A stretch of 38,123 nt of DNA from Bacillus sp. SM2101 (GTDB taxonomy: Bacteria; Bacillota; Bacilli; Bacillales; SM2101), in NCBI RefSeq assembly GCF_018588585.1, contig NZ_JAEUFG010000035.1, forward strand, positions 1-38,123, read 5' to 3'. The notes beneath the pieces were generated by a model. That model did not search any database and was not told where the DNA came from. It was given only the letters and a program-made list of their open reading frames with translations. Position numbers and translations under genes: made by a program. This document shows positions 1 to 8,349 of the stretch, one piece after another (positions within the stretch are counted from its first letter, which is position 1; each line of letters opens with the position of its first letter).

Positions 1-1197
1 TTGATAAATTAAATTTGCACTAAAATCCGTTACTGCATGTGTCAACTCATGTCCAACTACATCAAGTGACCCTGATAAAGGTAGGAATTGCCTTCCATCA
101 CCGTCTCCATAAATCATTTGGGTGCCTACCCAAGCAGCGTTATTATAATTTCTACCGAAATGTACTGTCGATTTTATTGGTGCACCGTTTCCATCATAGC
201 TGTCTCTTCCAAAGACATCTTTAAAATAATCATAAGTGATACCTGCATAATAATGGGCATCAACTGCGGCGCTGTCATAACTATCTGTGAATAAATTATC
301 AGTATCTACCCAAAGACTACCAGGGAGCTTTGCTCTATAGTTTTTGTCATTAATTTTATTTTCAGCATCATAGGTAAAGATTCCATTACCGCGGGTATTA
401 TCAATTAATGAGTATGCAGTTCCATCAAAAGAAGTATTTAAAGACTTTTGATCCCCCAACACACCTACACCAGTTCCAACAGAATCTTCTGCAGTATGAA
501 TTTTATTATGCTTCGCTAACACTTCACCTGTAACAGCATCTACAAAATAATCAACGTTTCCTAACTCAGGATAAAAGAAAAGGAAGTTTACTGCATATGC
601 ATAGTTAGCAATCTCACCATCAGAATAGATGACTAGCTCTGCCTTCGGGTTTTTTTCGTATTCAGGTGCGTCAGCTAAGGATGCTAATAAGTTCTCTTCC
701 GCTATCGCAACCGCATCTTTTTTAGTTACTTTTTGCTCTTTTTTTAATGAATTCTTTTTTTCTAGCTCTGGAAGTGCGGTTCCAGAAATTGCTGTCAAAA
801 CACCATCTTGATCAATATGTGCTGTCAACGTAGCACCAAATACTGGCGTACCTTTAAATACTTGTTGCAAACGGATAAACGTGTAGCCTAAATCATCCTT
901 CTTACTTTCTTTAACGATAAACGAATTCTTCGCTACAGCATCAATTTTAAAGATATCTTTCTTACTATCAATATAGCTAAAAAGTATATCTTCCGAATTA
1001 TTGTTAGAAGGTTCTGTCAATTTACCAGAAATGAATTCAGGTGCATTAACTTTCTCACTCCAGTTTACCTTTTCAGCGGCCTTTTCCACTTGATTAATAG
1101 ACTTTGCTGATACATAGCTTACCGTAGGCGCAACAAAAGTGCCTAATGCTAATGAACTTGCTAATACAGTAGTCATTAATTTTTTCTTATTTTTCAT
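1..1197 (-). CDS. Bacillolysin-type neutral protease precursor (M4 family), 3' part missing
   Basis: Secreted zinc metalloprotease of the thermolysin family, cut by the window edge after 399 codons, in frame to base 1. The start ATG at 1195-1197 follows AAAGAGGTG at a good distance. Residues 1-31 are a Sec signal peptide (KNKKK, then a hydrophobic stretch ending in SYVSA). Residues about 35-215 are the FTP and PepSY propeptide domains that act as chaperone and inhibitor. The mature part begins near [12 protein letters not shown]. The zinc-binding HELTH motif is at residues 383-387, so the nucleophile-activating Glu is present; the third zinc ligand and the C-terminal domain lie outside the window. 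It degrades extracellular protein. It has the last position in a minus-strand series but is separated from the upstream GNAT gene by a terminator, so it probably has its own promoter. Confidence 0.95.
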   Translation of the reverse strand, partial: MKNKKKLMTTVLASSLALGTFVAPTVSYVSAKSINQVEKAAEKVNWSEKVNAPEFISGKLTEPSNNNSEDILFSYIDSKKDIFKIDAVAKNSFIVKESKKDDLGYTFIRLQQVFKGTPVFGATLTAHIDQDGVLTAISGTALPELEKKNSLKKEQKVTKKDAVAIAEENLLASLADAPEYEKNPKAELVIYSDGEIANYAYAVNFLFFYPELGNVDYFVDAVTGEVLAKHNKIHTAEDSVGTGVGVLGDQKSLNTSFDGTAYSLIDNTRGNGIFTYDAENKINDKNYRAKLPGSLWVDTDNLFTDSYDSAAVDAHYYAGITYDYFKDVFGRDSYDGNGAPIKSTVHFGRNYNNAAWVGTQMIYGDGDGRQFLPLSGSLDVVGHELTHAVTDFSANLIYQ

Positions 1198-1350
1198 CCT
1201 TACACCTCTTTGTATTCTAGTTTTCATGTTCGAAAGTATAGTTTTCTCATAGAAATAGTTATATTAAAGCAAAAAAATAAAAATACATCTCGGCCGAAAT
1301 GTATAAACCTATGAATAAATTTTATAAAAATACAAAAATTCCGTCAATAT

Positions 1351-1380
1351 AAACAAAAAAAACACTACTATTTAAGTAGT
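1351..1380 (-). terminator. Intrinsic terminator after the GNAT gene
   Basis: On the minus strand ACTACT and AGTAGT pair around a five-base loop and are followed directly by G and a run of eight T. It lies about 105 bases past the GNAT stop and isolates the protease gene. It also makes the short open frame spanning it (1322-1513) unlikely to be real. Confidence 0.7.
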
Positions 1381-1485
1381 AAAATACCAAATTTAAGGTT
1401 ATAACCATAAAAAATTTATATTCTGAAAATATTAATAATAATTTTTTCAAGACTTTTGCCCTATCTGAACTTAACAAGTATTTTC

Positions 1486-1974
1486 TTAAACTTGAAAAGT
1501 TTGAACAAAACATTCCTCATCATCTATCAAATCTCTGCTGTTTTCATATTTAATATTCATCTTGTTATAAATACCCTTCCAAAAAGATACAGCTGATTCA
1601 TTGCTAACAAGCTCAATTACATAATACTTCCCTTTCTTCTGCTCAAAAAGCTCTTTTACTACATTTATTCCATTTCCTTTTCCCCTATATTTATTAAGTA
1701 TAAAGATGTCATTAATACAGTAATCGTATTGTCCTTTTAAAAAAGGCCTCTCTAAAAGTAAAACGAAACCAATAGTCATTTCACCTTGTTTTATAAAAAA
1801 TGGAGAAAACCCAGCTGTATCCCAAAATATATTCAACTCCTCCATCTCAAATATTCCGTCACTAGTAATATTTAAACAAGAAGTAAATTTTGATAAATCA
1901 TGTAGGTAGAGTGAATAGAGATTTTTTAATACGTGCTTTTGTTCTTGCAAAACCGGATCTAATGATATTGCCAT
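1486..1974 (-). CDS. GNAT family N-acetyltransferase
   Basis: 162-residue single-domain acetyltransferase; it would transfer acetyl from acetyl-CoA to an amine, substrate unknown. The acetyl-CoA pyrophosphate loop is visible as YRGKGNG near residues 95-101, following the beta strand INDIFILN, and the later ELVSNESAVSFWKGIY segment is the usual C-terminal motif of the fold. The start ATG has GGAG eight bases upstream. It lies 23 bases downstream of the SMI1/KNR4 gene on the same strand, so the two are probably co-transcribed. No signal peptide or membrane segment. The family call is firm; the substrate cannot be read from the sequence. Confidence 0.88.
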   Translation of the reverse strand: MAISLDPVLQEQKHVLKNLYSLYLHDLSKFTSCLNITSDGIFEMEELNIFWDTAGFSPFFIKQGEMTIGFVLLLERPFLKGQYDYCINDIFILNKYRGKGNGINVVKELFEQKKGKYYVIELVSNESAVSFWKGIYNKMNIKYENSRDLIDDEECFVQTFQV

Positions 1975-1997
1975 ATAGTCAACTCCTTAATAGCTTC

Positions 1998-2699
1998 TTA
2001 AATGATACCTATCCATTTTTTCCATCCAGTAGCATTTACAGATTGTTCATTTACATATGGCTTATCTTTTGTACTAAATAAGTAAAAATCTTCTCCCCAA
2101 TGTCCTGCACAACCTAGTTTTATCCAGTTATTAAAAAACGTATAGAAATTTCCACCTAACCTTAAGCCATGCATATGATAACTAGTCGTTAAATAGATAA
2201 TTTCACCAACATTATACTTTAGATCAATTCCTAAGTAACTACCATTTCCAAACGATGTAAACAGTAAACAATTTTCCCAATATTTTTTTTCGAATGCATC
2301 ATCGTCATCTAAAAACTCGTATGTCTCTCTGTCATTTTCATAGCTTAAAAGGTTTTGTATGGACCACAATGGACTGTCAAATATCCCTCCACAATCAATA
2401 ATACATTGGTCTACATTCCCCATATTAAAGAAAGTCTTATCAATGTAATTTGATTGTTGTGCCATTGGATAGGTTATATTATTCAAAAACCAATAAAAGT
2501 GAAGGTGTTTAGAAAAATGAAGCAATACATGCCGAAAATCTTGTGGAATAAGTATCCCCAATTGTTGCTCTATAGTCTTTATTTCATCTTCTGTAGCTGG
2601 ATGTGCAATTTCTAAGGAGTTTTGATGCTGCCCTCCAGTTAATCTTAGCAAAAAATTCTCAAGATCAGCCTTCCATACTTTATAAGCTCTAGTTAACAT
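1998..2699 (-). CDS. SMI1/KNR4 (SUKH) family protein
   Basis: 233-residue cytoplasmic protein of the SUKH superfamily. The N-terminal part has the family signature ATEDEIKTIEQQLGI...IPQDFRHVLLHF (about residues 35-70), and the middle has the aromatic, acidic strands typical of the fold. Family members are often immunity proteins against polymorphic toxins, but others are housekeeping partners of unknown role. No toxin gene with recognisable domains lies next to it, so an immunity role is only possible. Ribosome site AGAGGAAGG precedes the ATG. It is followed closely by the GNAT gene; a terminator-like hairpin at 2794-2820 separates it from the methyltransferase upstream. Confidence 0.8.
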   Translation of the reverse strand: MLTRAYKVWKADLENFLLRLTGGQHQNSLEIAHPATEDEIKTIEQQLGILIPQDFRHVLLHFSKHLHFYWFLNNITYPMAQQSNYIDKTFFNMGNVDQCIIDCGGIFDSPLWSIQNLLSYENDRETYEFLDDDDAFEKKYWENCLLFTSFGNGSYLGIDLKYNVGEIIYLTTSYHMHGLRLGGNFYTFFNNWIKLGCAGHWGEDFYLFSTKDKPYVNEQSVNATGWKKWIGII

Positions 2700-2793
2700 T
2701 CATTACCTTCCTCTGTAGAATGACTATTACATTCCTTTATTTATTATGCTCCCTGTACACTACCCTTTGTTGAAGGAGTTTCTGAATATATAA

Positions 2794-2820
2794 CAAGGTC
2801 TTCTTATTGAGAAGACCTTG
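2794..2820 (-). terminator. Perfect 10-bp hairpin after the methyltransferase gene
   Basis: CAAGGTCTTC pairs perfectly with GAAGACCTTG around a 7-base loop, 34 bases past the methyltransferase stop codon. Only a weak T-rich tail (TTATATATTC) follows on the minus strand, so termination efficiency is uncertain. Confidence 0.55.
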
Positions 2821-2854
2821 TGTAACAGCATATATACTATTAAACTTATATTTT

Positions 2855-3613
2855 TTATTTTGCAAGAGCTTTAATGACAAATCTATGCTGGTTTACATCA
2901 AAAAAATCTTCAGATTGTATATGTTTATGAATGGTGTATAAATTTTCATAGTATTGTTCCACACTAAAATCTGGTACTTGCCACGGTATTGCTTTTAAGT
3001 AATACATAAGGGCACCTATATCAAAAAAACGCTGTGTTGGAAATTCTTCTTTACAATACAAAATTTCAAAATGATTGTTCACCAAGTCACTCATTGCCGT
3101 AGTCAGATTCCAGTCTTTAAATTCATTATTTACCGAAGACCCTAGTGCTTCATTAATCCCTAAACAATCCAAGCCACCGACTTGTTGAGTTAAAAATACC
3201 CCATTAGAATTTATTATTCTTCTAACTTCTTCAGGACCATAAGATTCATGTTGATTTAAAATGACATTAAACTGATTATCGTTAAATGGCAAATTGGAAT
3301 CTTCTTCAACTGAAACCACTTTAACTCCTATAGGCTCTAAATGTTTTTTTGCGATCGGAATATTTGGTTTGTACCCTTCTGTAGCATAAACTGTCTCAGG
3401 AAATGGTTGAAGCTTTGACAAAAATTCTCCACCACCTGTGCCCATATCTAACATAGAATTTGCATGCTTTATTAATTGTCTAGCCATGCTTCCATAAGAC
3501 CAGGAAAGTAGATTGCTTTTCATTCGCCCAGTTCCAGTTATAAAGGAAAAATCCCAACCCGAAAAATTCTCATTCACGTCGTTTATATATTCTTCAAATT
3601 TTACTGCCACCAT
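2855..3613 (-). CDS. Class I SAM-dependent methyltransferase
   Basis: 252-residue Rossmann-type methyltransferase. Motif I is MLDMGTGGGEF (residues 54-64), the adenosine-binding acidic residue is in the YATEGYKP strand that follows, and motif IV-like FNVILNQHESYGPEE lies near residues 115-130. The substrate is unknown; the layout resembles small-molecule methyltransferases annotated only at family level in bacilli. The start ATG follows AGGAGGAG closely. It stands alone between a 480-bp spacer and a hairpin. Confidence 0.85.
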   Translation of the reverse strand: MVAVKFEEYINDVNENFSGWDFSFITGTGRMKSNLLSWSYGSMARQLIKHANSMLDMGTGGGEFLSKLQPFPETVYATEGYKPNIPIAKKHLEPIGVKVVSVEEDSNLPFNDNQFNVILNQHESYGPEEVRRIINSNGVFLTQQVGGLDCLGINEALGSSVNNEFKDWNLTTAMSDLVNNHFEILYCKEEFPTQRFFDIGALMYYLKAIPWQVPDFSVEQYYENLYTIHKHIQSEDFFDVNQHRFVIKALAK

Positions 3614-4093
3614 TATTTCTCCTCCTAAATTTTCGAAATTAAACAGTATTACAATTTAGGGAGGAGGTCCTCTAGGATAGCAACAAAGTTGTTATATTTC
3701 ATGTTCTAACAATATCATTATCTATACCTCTCGTTTGAAAATACTAGTACTAAAAAGTTCCTATATATAATAGGTTATCATATTTTACTATATTTTATCA
3801 TTTTTTGTCATATTAACCTCACTTCAAATCGGAAACAATACGGAGTGCACAGATGTATAAAAGGAGAATAAATATTTACTTCAGCCTAAAATTACAGATT
3901 ACTCATTCAGAACTGAAGCTATGAAGGTGTGTTGTAGGATTTCACCCACGCTCACCAAAGGTGTGAAGACCAAGCCAAAGTAGAGAACGTGGGAATGTAC
4001 GTACAAGTCTTTTTTTATAAAGAGCAACTTCTTAACTGCTAGTTACGTAAACTTTGAGTTTCCCTCTTCAATACTAGTTAAGTGTTTTGTAGT
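3614..4093. other. 480-bp intergenic region, no convincing gene
   Basis: No open frame with a ribosome site was found. It holds a copy of the short motif ATAGCAACAAAGT (about 3677-3689), shared with the dispersed repeat at 8243-8267. At 3945-3993 CCCACG and CGTGGG could pair over a long loop, followed on the plus strand by TGTACGTACA and a run of seven T (4011-4017), so a small plus-strand RNA is conceivable but not supported further. Confidence 0.4.
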
Positions 4094-4582
4094 TCATTTC
4101 ACAGATATATAAATATCAACCTGACCATTATTTGGGTCCATTGCTCTTTCGTCGTATAGTTCAAAGTCAGCTCCATAAGCTCTTTCATGCTGCTCCGACC
4201 ATTTCCAAATTTCCTCCCAAGCCTCTATGATTACTCCCGGTAAAGGACCTTTTCGAGTTGTAAATACAATATATTTTTGATCAGGAATTTGTATTGATTC
4301 CATCCCATTCGGCACTAGATTGTTGTCCCTGACTTCTGCTCCTAATGCAAATGTATAAGCACCATGTTCATTTGTCTCGTAATCAGTATAGATTGCTAAT
4401 ACATTCGAATTCTTCTTATGAGTAATAGCTTCTAAAACTTCATTTTTGTAAAAATCGTCCCATAGTTTAGGGATACGTCTATCTGCTGTCATTTCAACTT
4501 TATTAGTTGTTCTTGTACAATTGCCTACGAAATCAAAACCTTCTCTTGCTATAACATTACTTTTTGTAAGTGTGTTAGACAC
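4094..4582 (-). CDS. GyrI-like / AraC-type effector-binding domain protein (first copy)
   Basis: 162-residue stand-alone small-molecule-binding domain of the GyrI/AraC effector-binding superfamily (SHS2 pair). Typical features are the FDFVGNCTRTTN strand, IPKLWDDFYKNE helix, the IYTDYETNEHGAYTFALGAEV strand, the IPDQKYIVFTTRKG strand, AWEEIWKW helix, and the terminal FELYDER...VDIYISVK. I place the start at the GTG of 4580-4582, because AGAGGAGG sits seven bases upstream; the longer frame to 4651 has no ribosome site and adds residues foreign to the family. Such proteins bind drugs or metabolites, or hydrolyse some of them. A second copy lies at 5640-6140, and both may answer to the WYL regulator at 7105. 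Confidence 0.85.
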   Translation of the reverse strand: MSNTLTKSNVIAREGFDFVGNCTRTTNKVEMTADRRIPKLWDDFYKNEVLEAITHKKNSNVLAIYTDYETNEHGAYTFALGAEVRDNNLVPNGMESIQIPDQKYIVFTTRKGPLPGVIIEAWEEIWKWSEQHERAYGADFELYDERAMDPNNGQVDIYISVK

Positions 4583-4668
4583 GAAAAAGCCTCCTCTATC
4601 TAAATAGTATAAGTGTGATCTAACAATAGGTGTTTTACAGTATGACCTCATATATACAGAGATATTAA

Positions 4669-5145
4669 TTATGGTTTATTTAAATATTGTTCAATTTGAG
4701 ATTTATGGTGGCTATCATGGGGGATAAAGCCATCGAGATAGCTTTTGATAGTAAAATGATTCCCGTCTTCATCTACATACTTGTTTTCATAGTTTTCACG
4801 TGGTACGGAAGTTAAATGATCAATAATTTCTCGACGATAACTTATTGTCTCACTAATAAGTGTATCTTTATCTTTTGTCTTCCCATATTGAACCGCATTA
4901 TTATTAAATTCATCAAAATTAACATGACGACTAGTTAAAGGTTGTTGTAATTTTATCTTACGTATAGCATTCTCAAGAAAATATTTGTCCCAAAGCATAA
5001 TATGAGCAATGATGTCTCTCACAGTCCACTTTCCCTCAGCAATCGGCAGCTCCCACTTCTCATTCTCCATATTCCGTAAGGACTCTACAAAATGAATAAA
5101 TTCTTCAAAACTGTTGATGCGCTCATTGATGATTTCTGTTTTCAT
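4669..5145 (-). CDS. DinB/YfiT-like metal-binding four-helix protein
   Basis: 158-residue DinB-superfamily protein. The three predicted metal-binding histidines are visible: one in IIAHIMLWDKYF (near residue 47) and two in the C-terminal HDSHHKSQI motif (near 142-146). Members of this family include thiol transferases that use bacillithiol and many of unknown role. Ribosome site AAAGGAAGG precedes the ATG. It stands between two GyrI-like genes and a broken YciI gene, a set of small domains often found together near WYL-type regulators. Confidence 0.82.
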   Translation of the reverse strand: MKTEIINERINSFEEFIHFVESLRNMENEKWELPIAEGKWTVRDIIAHIMLWDKYFLENAIRKIKLQQPLTSRHVNFDEFNNNAVQYGKTKDKDTLISETISYRREIIDHLTSVPRENYENKYVDEDGNHFTIKSYLDGFIPHDSHHKSQIEQYLNKP

Positions 5146-5169
5146 ATTATTACCTTCCTTTCATAGCAT

Positions 5170-5210
5170 AAGGGTGACTCAAATTAGTTATCTTTATGTG
5201 AGTCACCCTT
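5170..5210. terminator. Perfect 11-bp hairpin
   Basis: AAGGGTGACTC (5170-5180) pairs with GAGTCACCCTT (5200-5210). It lies between the YciI remnant and the DinB-like gene. There is no T run on either side, so it may be a terminator of the former YciI gene or a processing hairpin. Confidence 0.5.
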
Positions 5211-5286
5211 GTTGTAGATCTTCGGCTATTAAGGGCTTAAAGCCCCTTAACTCTATAATTGATATTGACAATGACAAACCTTCAGC

Positions 5287-5615
5287 TCATTCATCGATAT
5301 CAAATGTATTTGATCCCGATCTCTTTGAAGACAAATATGCGAGCACATCATTTAACAGAAAGTTATTGTGCGCATTTGCCTCATCAACTTCAAATAGTAA
5401 TCTTCTTTTGAAAACGGGTCTTCTTCTACATATTTTTTTGCTATTTGAAGCGAGCTTTAATAACCATTAAAGCAGTACCACAATACGAGGACTACAAAAT
5501 AATAAGACTCCATCTATTTTTAGCTTCTTTAAATAGTCAACATGGGCAATGATGAGCTGTGCAATCATCAGCTCTACTTGTTTATTAGTAAGATAAACAA
5601 CATATATTTTTTCAT
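5287..5615 (-). pseudogene. Broken YciI-family protein gene
   Basis: Reading the minus strand in changing frames gives successive pieces of one YciI-like protein: IYVVYLTNKQVELM, then HVDYLKKLKIDGVLLF, then GTALMVIKARF, then IAKKYVEEDPFSKEDYY, then FEVDEANAHNNFLLNDV up to a TGA at 5287-5289. These match the order of a YciI domain (early strand, HVDYLKKL helix, gly-rich turn, AKKYVEEDPF helix). At least three frame changes are needed: near the start, around 5460-5475, and around 5395-5410. The first ATG at 5613-5615 reads MKKY and then shifts out of frame. No intact product can be made. It sits 24 bases after the GyrI-like gene and was probably in its operon. Confidence 0.68.
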
Positions 5616-5639
5616 GATCATTACTTCATACAAATGTTG

Positions 5640-6140
5640 CTATTTTATCGGGATGTATATATCTGTCTCCGATTGATCATTATCCGGCCCAAGAAATCTC
5701 TCACCATATAACTCAAATGAAGCTGAGCTAACGACTTCATAATTAGATTGCGGCAGCCAAGCTTCAAAAATATAGCCAAATGTTTTACCAAGCTCACTAA
5801 TTAGCCCTTTATGAGTAAAGACTAAATAACGTTGCGCAGGAATTGTTTTTGTCACTAGCTTATTTGACAATTGATCCACCTTTTCTACTTCAACAGCGGC
5901 AGCGTAAACAAATTCACCTGTTTCTTTATTTTCATCATAGCAAACGCCATACGTCACATTATTGTCTTTTCGGAAAGGAATACTATTTTCCAAAGACATA
6001 AAATCCATCCATAAACCATGAATCGGATTATTTTTTTGCATTTCAGTCATTGAAGTACGACATTCTAGTCCTACAACCACCATCTCGTCCATCTCTTTAA
6101 TTGTCGGTTCAAGCTTCATTTCATTCGTTTTATTATTCAT
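5640..6140 (-). CDS. GyrI-like / AraC-type effector-binding domain protein (second copy)
   Basis: 166-residue stand-alone effector-binding domain, same family as the gene at 4094-4582. It shows MVVVGLECRTSM, HGLWMDFM, VTYGVCYDENKETGEFVYAAAVEV, IPAQRYLVFTHKG, YIFEAWLP, FELYGERF and the closing ETDIYIPIK. No HTH is attached, so it is a binding or hydrolase module rather than a regulator by itself. AAGGAGG sits eight bases upstream of the ATG. The spacing of only 24 bases to the YciI remnant suggests a former two-gene unit. The two copies are clearly diverged, so they probably bind different ligands. Confidence 0.86.
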   Translation of the reverse strand: MNNKTNEMKLEPTIKEMDEMVVVGLECRTSMTEMQKNNPIHGLWMDFMSLENSIPFRKDNNVTYGVCYDENKETGEFVYAAAVEVEKVDQLSNKLVTKTIPAQRYLVFTHKGLISELGKTFGYIFEAWLPQSNYEVVSSASFELYGERFLGPDNDQSETDIYIPIK

Positions 6141-6655
6141 TATTTATTCCTCCTTTTCTTTTACACTTTTATCTTAGTTAATAATAGCGACATCTAATGT
6201 CGTATTTATTATATTTTTCCAAATTATTTATTAGCTTCATATCTCTAAAAATGGCAAGCTAATATTTAGGGCACCTTTTTCTCCAAAGACTAATTACATA
6301 ATACATATCAGTTACTCAAAATAACGTGAAAAAACAATAAATATTAACATTAAGATTAATTCCCTTATTCATATTAAGCCGTAAGCAAAGACCCCTCATT
6401 TAAGTTATCCCAGACAAACACTGGAGACACTCCCCATGAAGGCACGTTGTGACTATGTGCAGATAGACATATAAGGATTTTAACTTTAGACCCATTATTA
6501 ATAACAAGCTTTTAAGAAGTTGTTTACTTAACTTTGCTACTATGTTCACAAGCTAATCTCGATTTTCTCGTGTTTAAGATGAAAAGATGCCACGACTTAT
6601 GTGAAAATTAATATGAGAGTAGCACTTTGTACGAATCCAACAGACTAATAGTTTT
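6141..6655. other. 515-bp intergenic region with dispersed-repeat modules
   Basis: No gene seen. GGGCACCTTTTTCTCC at 6259-6274 and GAAAAGATGCCACGA at 6581-6595 are oppositely oriented copies of the dispersed intergenic motif. ATGAGAGTAGCACTTTGTACGA (about 6613-6634) matches ATGAGAGTGACATCTTGTACGA at 14931-14952 with few changes, which supports real homology between these spacers. Confidence 0.5.
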
Positions 6656-6994
6656 TTAAACTATTGGTTTTAGATGATCAATTGGCGCCCAACCCTCTTC
6701 ATCATTGCTAACGCTACGGCACCATAACCAGCCATAAAGTTCCTTTATTCCGATAACCTTTTCATTTACGTCTATATTTAGTTCCCTTGCTGTATATTTT
6801 TCCGAGACAAATGCTGTGTTTCCATCAATTTTAATAAGGCTTTCTGGAACCCATCCTTCCATTTCCTCGTCTGTAGTTTTACAATAGATCCAATATCCCT
6901 CTCTTTTTCCACTTACAATAATTGCCTGACCCTTCATCAAAGTAATAGGCTTGGGATAATTCGTTTTATGACTCCTTGCTACTATATAATACAT
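6656..6994 (-). CDS. Small protein with two SH3-like domains
   Basis: 112-residue cytoplasmic protein with two bacterial SH3-like units: residues about 1-54 (YIVARSHKTNYPKPITLMKG, then GYWIYCKTT, EGWVPESLI) and 58-112 (AFVSEKYTARELNIDVNEKV, GWLWCRSV, EGWAPIDHL). The repeated YW/LWC...GWxP pattern marks both. I place the start at the ATG of 6992-6994, because AAGGGAG lies just upstream; the longer frame to 7012 would put that ribosome site inside the coding part. No signal peptide, so it is not a wall-binding SH3 protein. It is divergent from the WYL regulator gene, with a 110-bp shared promoter region. Function unknown. Confidence 0.75.
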   Translation of the reverse strand: MYYIVARSHKTNYPKPITLMKGQAIIVSGKREGYWIYCKTTDEEMEGWVPESLIKIDGNTAFVSEKYTARELNIDVNEKVIGIKELYGWLWCRSVSNDEEGWAPIDHLKPIV

Positions 6995-7104
6995 ATATTT
7001 ATCTCCCTTCATTTAGATCTTAACTTATAATTACGACAATTATTGACGTATTAATATGATATATTAAGCATATAAAGGTGGGACTAATCAGGGGGCTGTA
7101 TTAA

Positions 7105-8046
7105 ATGAATAAATCGAAGAGATTAGTGGAATTAATGATGGTCATTAACTCCAAGCGGGTATTTACTGCAAAGGAGTTAGCAGATGAATTTGGCGTATCA
7201 CTTCGTACAATTCAACGGGACTTACTTGATCTACAAGAGCTAGGTGTCCCACTATATTCAGAAGTTGGTGCAGGAGGAGGATACAAAATTATCAAAGAAC
7301 GCATTCTTCCTCCAATTGCCTTTACAGAAAATGAAGCGATTGCAATGTTCTTTGCAAACCAGTCACTCCAGTACTATAACGATCTTCCCTTTGAAACAGA
7401 TGCTAAATCTGCATTAAACAAGTTTCATCATTACTTAACGAGTGATGTTAAAAAACGAATTGAGGAAATGGAACAACGTTTTGTCTTTTATACACAACAA
7501 AGACAGCAGTCATCTCCTTGCTTACAATTACTACTAGATGCTTCCATTAATCAACAGGTTGTTCAAATTACCTATGATTCAATTAAAGGAAAATCAACTA
7601 GAACAATTCAGCCAGTTGGTGTTTTTTCACAAAACGGGCATTGGTACTGTCCTGCCTATTGCTTCAAGAGAGAAGATACACGCTTATTTAGAGCTGATCG
7701 CATTATAGATGCAACCATCGTTGAAGAACATGAGGGTGTGAACTTAAGTAAGTTCAACATTCACAATTGGTCATATATGGGGAAAGAGCCTGAAAAGGTT
7801 TCACTCAAAGTAAAGCTTAGTCGTGAAGGTGTGAAAATTTGTAAAAACGACCCATTCTTAGAACAGAGTATTGTCGTAGAACAAGATGGCATCGGTCGCT
7901 TATATACTCAAATCACCAAACCTGATCTAGAATATTACGCTTCTTTTTTTATTAGTCTAGGTAAACACGCGCGAGTTGAAGGACCAGAGCAACTAATGAT
8001 AGAAATGAAAAAAATCCTTGGCGATTTAAACGACATATACCTTTAG
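7105..8046 (+). CDS. HTH/WYL-domain transcriptional regulator (YafY-like)
   Basis: 313-residue regulator. Residues 1-60 are a DeoR-like winged helix (RLVELMMVINSKRVFTAKEL, then VSLRTIQRDLLDLQ as recognition helix, then the wing GAGGGYKI). Residues about 140-215 are the WYL domain, with YDSIKGKSTRTIQPVGVF, GHWYCPAYC and TRLFRADRI. The C-terminal 90 residues are the WCX extension. WYL domains sense small ligands, often nucleotides or DNA ends. In bacilli regulators of this type commonly sit beside GyrI-like, DinB and YciI genes, and all three occur just upstream here on the other strand, so they are candidate targets. Ribosome site AGGGGG lies before the ATG. Confidence 0.9.
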   Translation: MNKSKRLVELMMVINSKRVFTAKELADEFGVSLRTIQRDLLDLQELGVPLYSEVGAGGGYKIIKERILPPIAFTENEAIAMFFANQSLQYYNDLPFETDAKSALNKFHHYLTSDVKKRIEEMEQRFVFYTQQRQQSSPCLQLLLDASINQQVVQITYDSIKGKSTRTIQPVGVFSQNGHWYCPAYCFKREDTRLFRADRIIDATIVEEHEGVNLSKFNIHNWSYMGKEPEKVSLKVKLSREGVKICKNDPFLEQSIVVEQDGIGRLYTQITKPDLEYYASFFISLGKHARVEGPEQLMIEMKKILGDLNDIYL

Positions 8047-8052
8047 AGTAAG

Positions 8053-8074
8053 TAGCCATAGGATGATATGGCTA
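8053..8074 (+). terminator. Weak hairpin after the WYL regulator
   Basis: TAGCCATA pairs with TATGGCTA around a 6-base loop, 7 bases past the stop codon. There is no T run, so termination is uncertain. Confidence 0.35.
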
Positions 8075-8159
8075 TGTTACGATAGATGAAGCAACATTTA
8101 TTCGGATGTTTAATTGATATTTTTCTCTACAGAAGAAGAAATATCTTATTTAATAAAGA

Positions 8160-8300
8160 CTGTTCGTACTTAGATATACGTATAAGCTAAGCTTTCGTGG
8201 CACCTTTTCTCATTTAAAATATTGCTGTCTTAAATTAATCTCAATAGCAACAAAGTCTACGAAAAGAGTCTTAGTAAAAGGTTGTTTACGCAACAAAATT
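8160..8300. repeat. Dispersed intergenic repeat element
   Basis: Two modules of the dispersed family lie together. TTCGTGGCACCTTTTC (8194-8209) continues through AAAATATTG, in parallel with TTCGGGGCATCTTTTC at 32706-32721, which also runs on to AAAATATTG. AATAGCAACAAAGTCTACGAAAAGAG (8243-8267) parallels 35857-35881, and the last part GAAAAGAGTCTTAGTA (8261-8276) is an exact 16-base inverted match to 35780-35795. This fills most of the 300-bp spacer before the S51 gene; no gene is seen in it. Confidence 0.6.
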
Positions 8301-8349
8301 TACGTAAGTAGCCTAGTAAAAAACACACCCAGCTCGGAGTGAAAATATA

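Noticed and set aside
1322-1513. 63-residue minus-strand frame
   Set aside because: It overlaps the end of the GNAT gene and runs through its terminator; composition is that of AT-rich non-coding DNA.
1998-3613. Toxin-immunity pair made of the SMI1/KNR4 protein and the methyltransferase
   Set aside because: The methyltransferase has no toxin features, and a hairpin separates the two genes.
3614-4093. Possible IS200/IS605 or group II intron end
   Set aside because: The GTGGGTGAAATCC and GTACGTAC strings looked suggestive, but no transposase or intron domain V and no open frame could be found.
5114-5470. 118-residue plus-strand frame
   Set aside because: It is antisense to the DinB start, the hairpin and the YciI remnant; the minus-strand reading gives recognisable YciI pieces.
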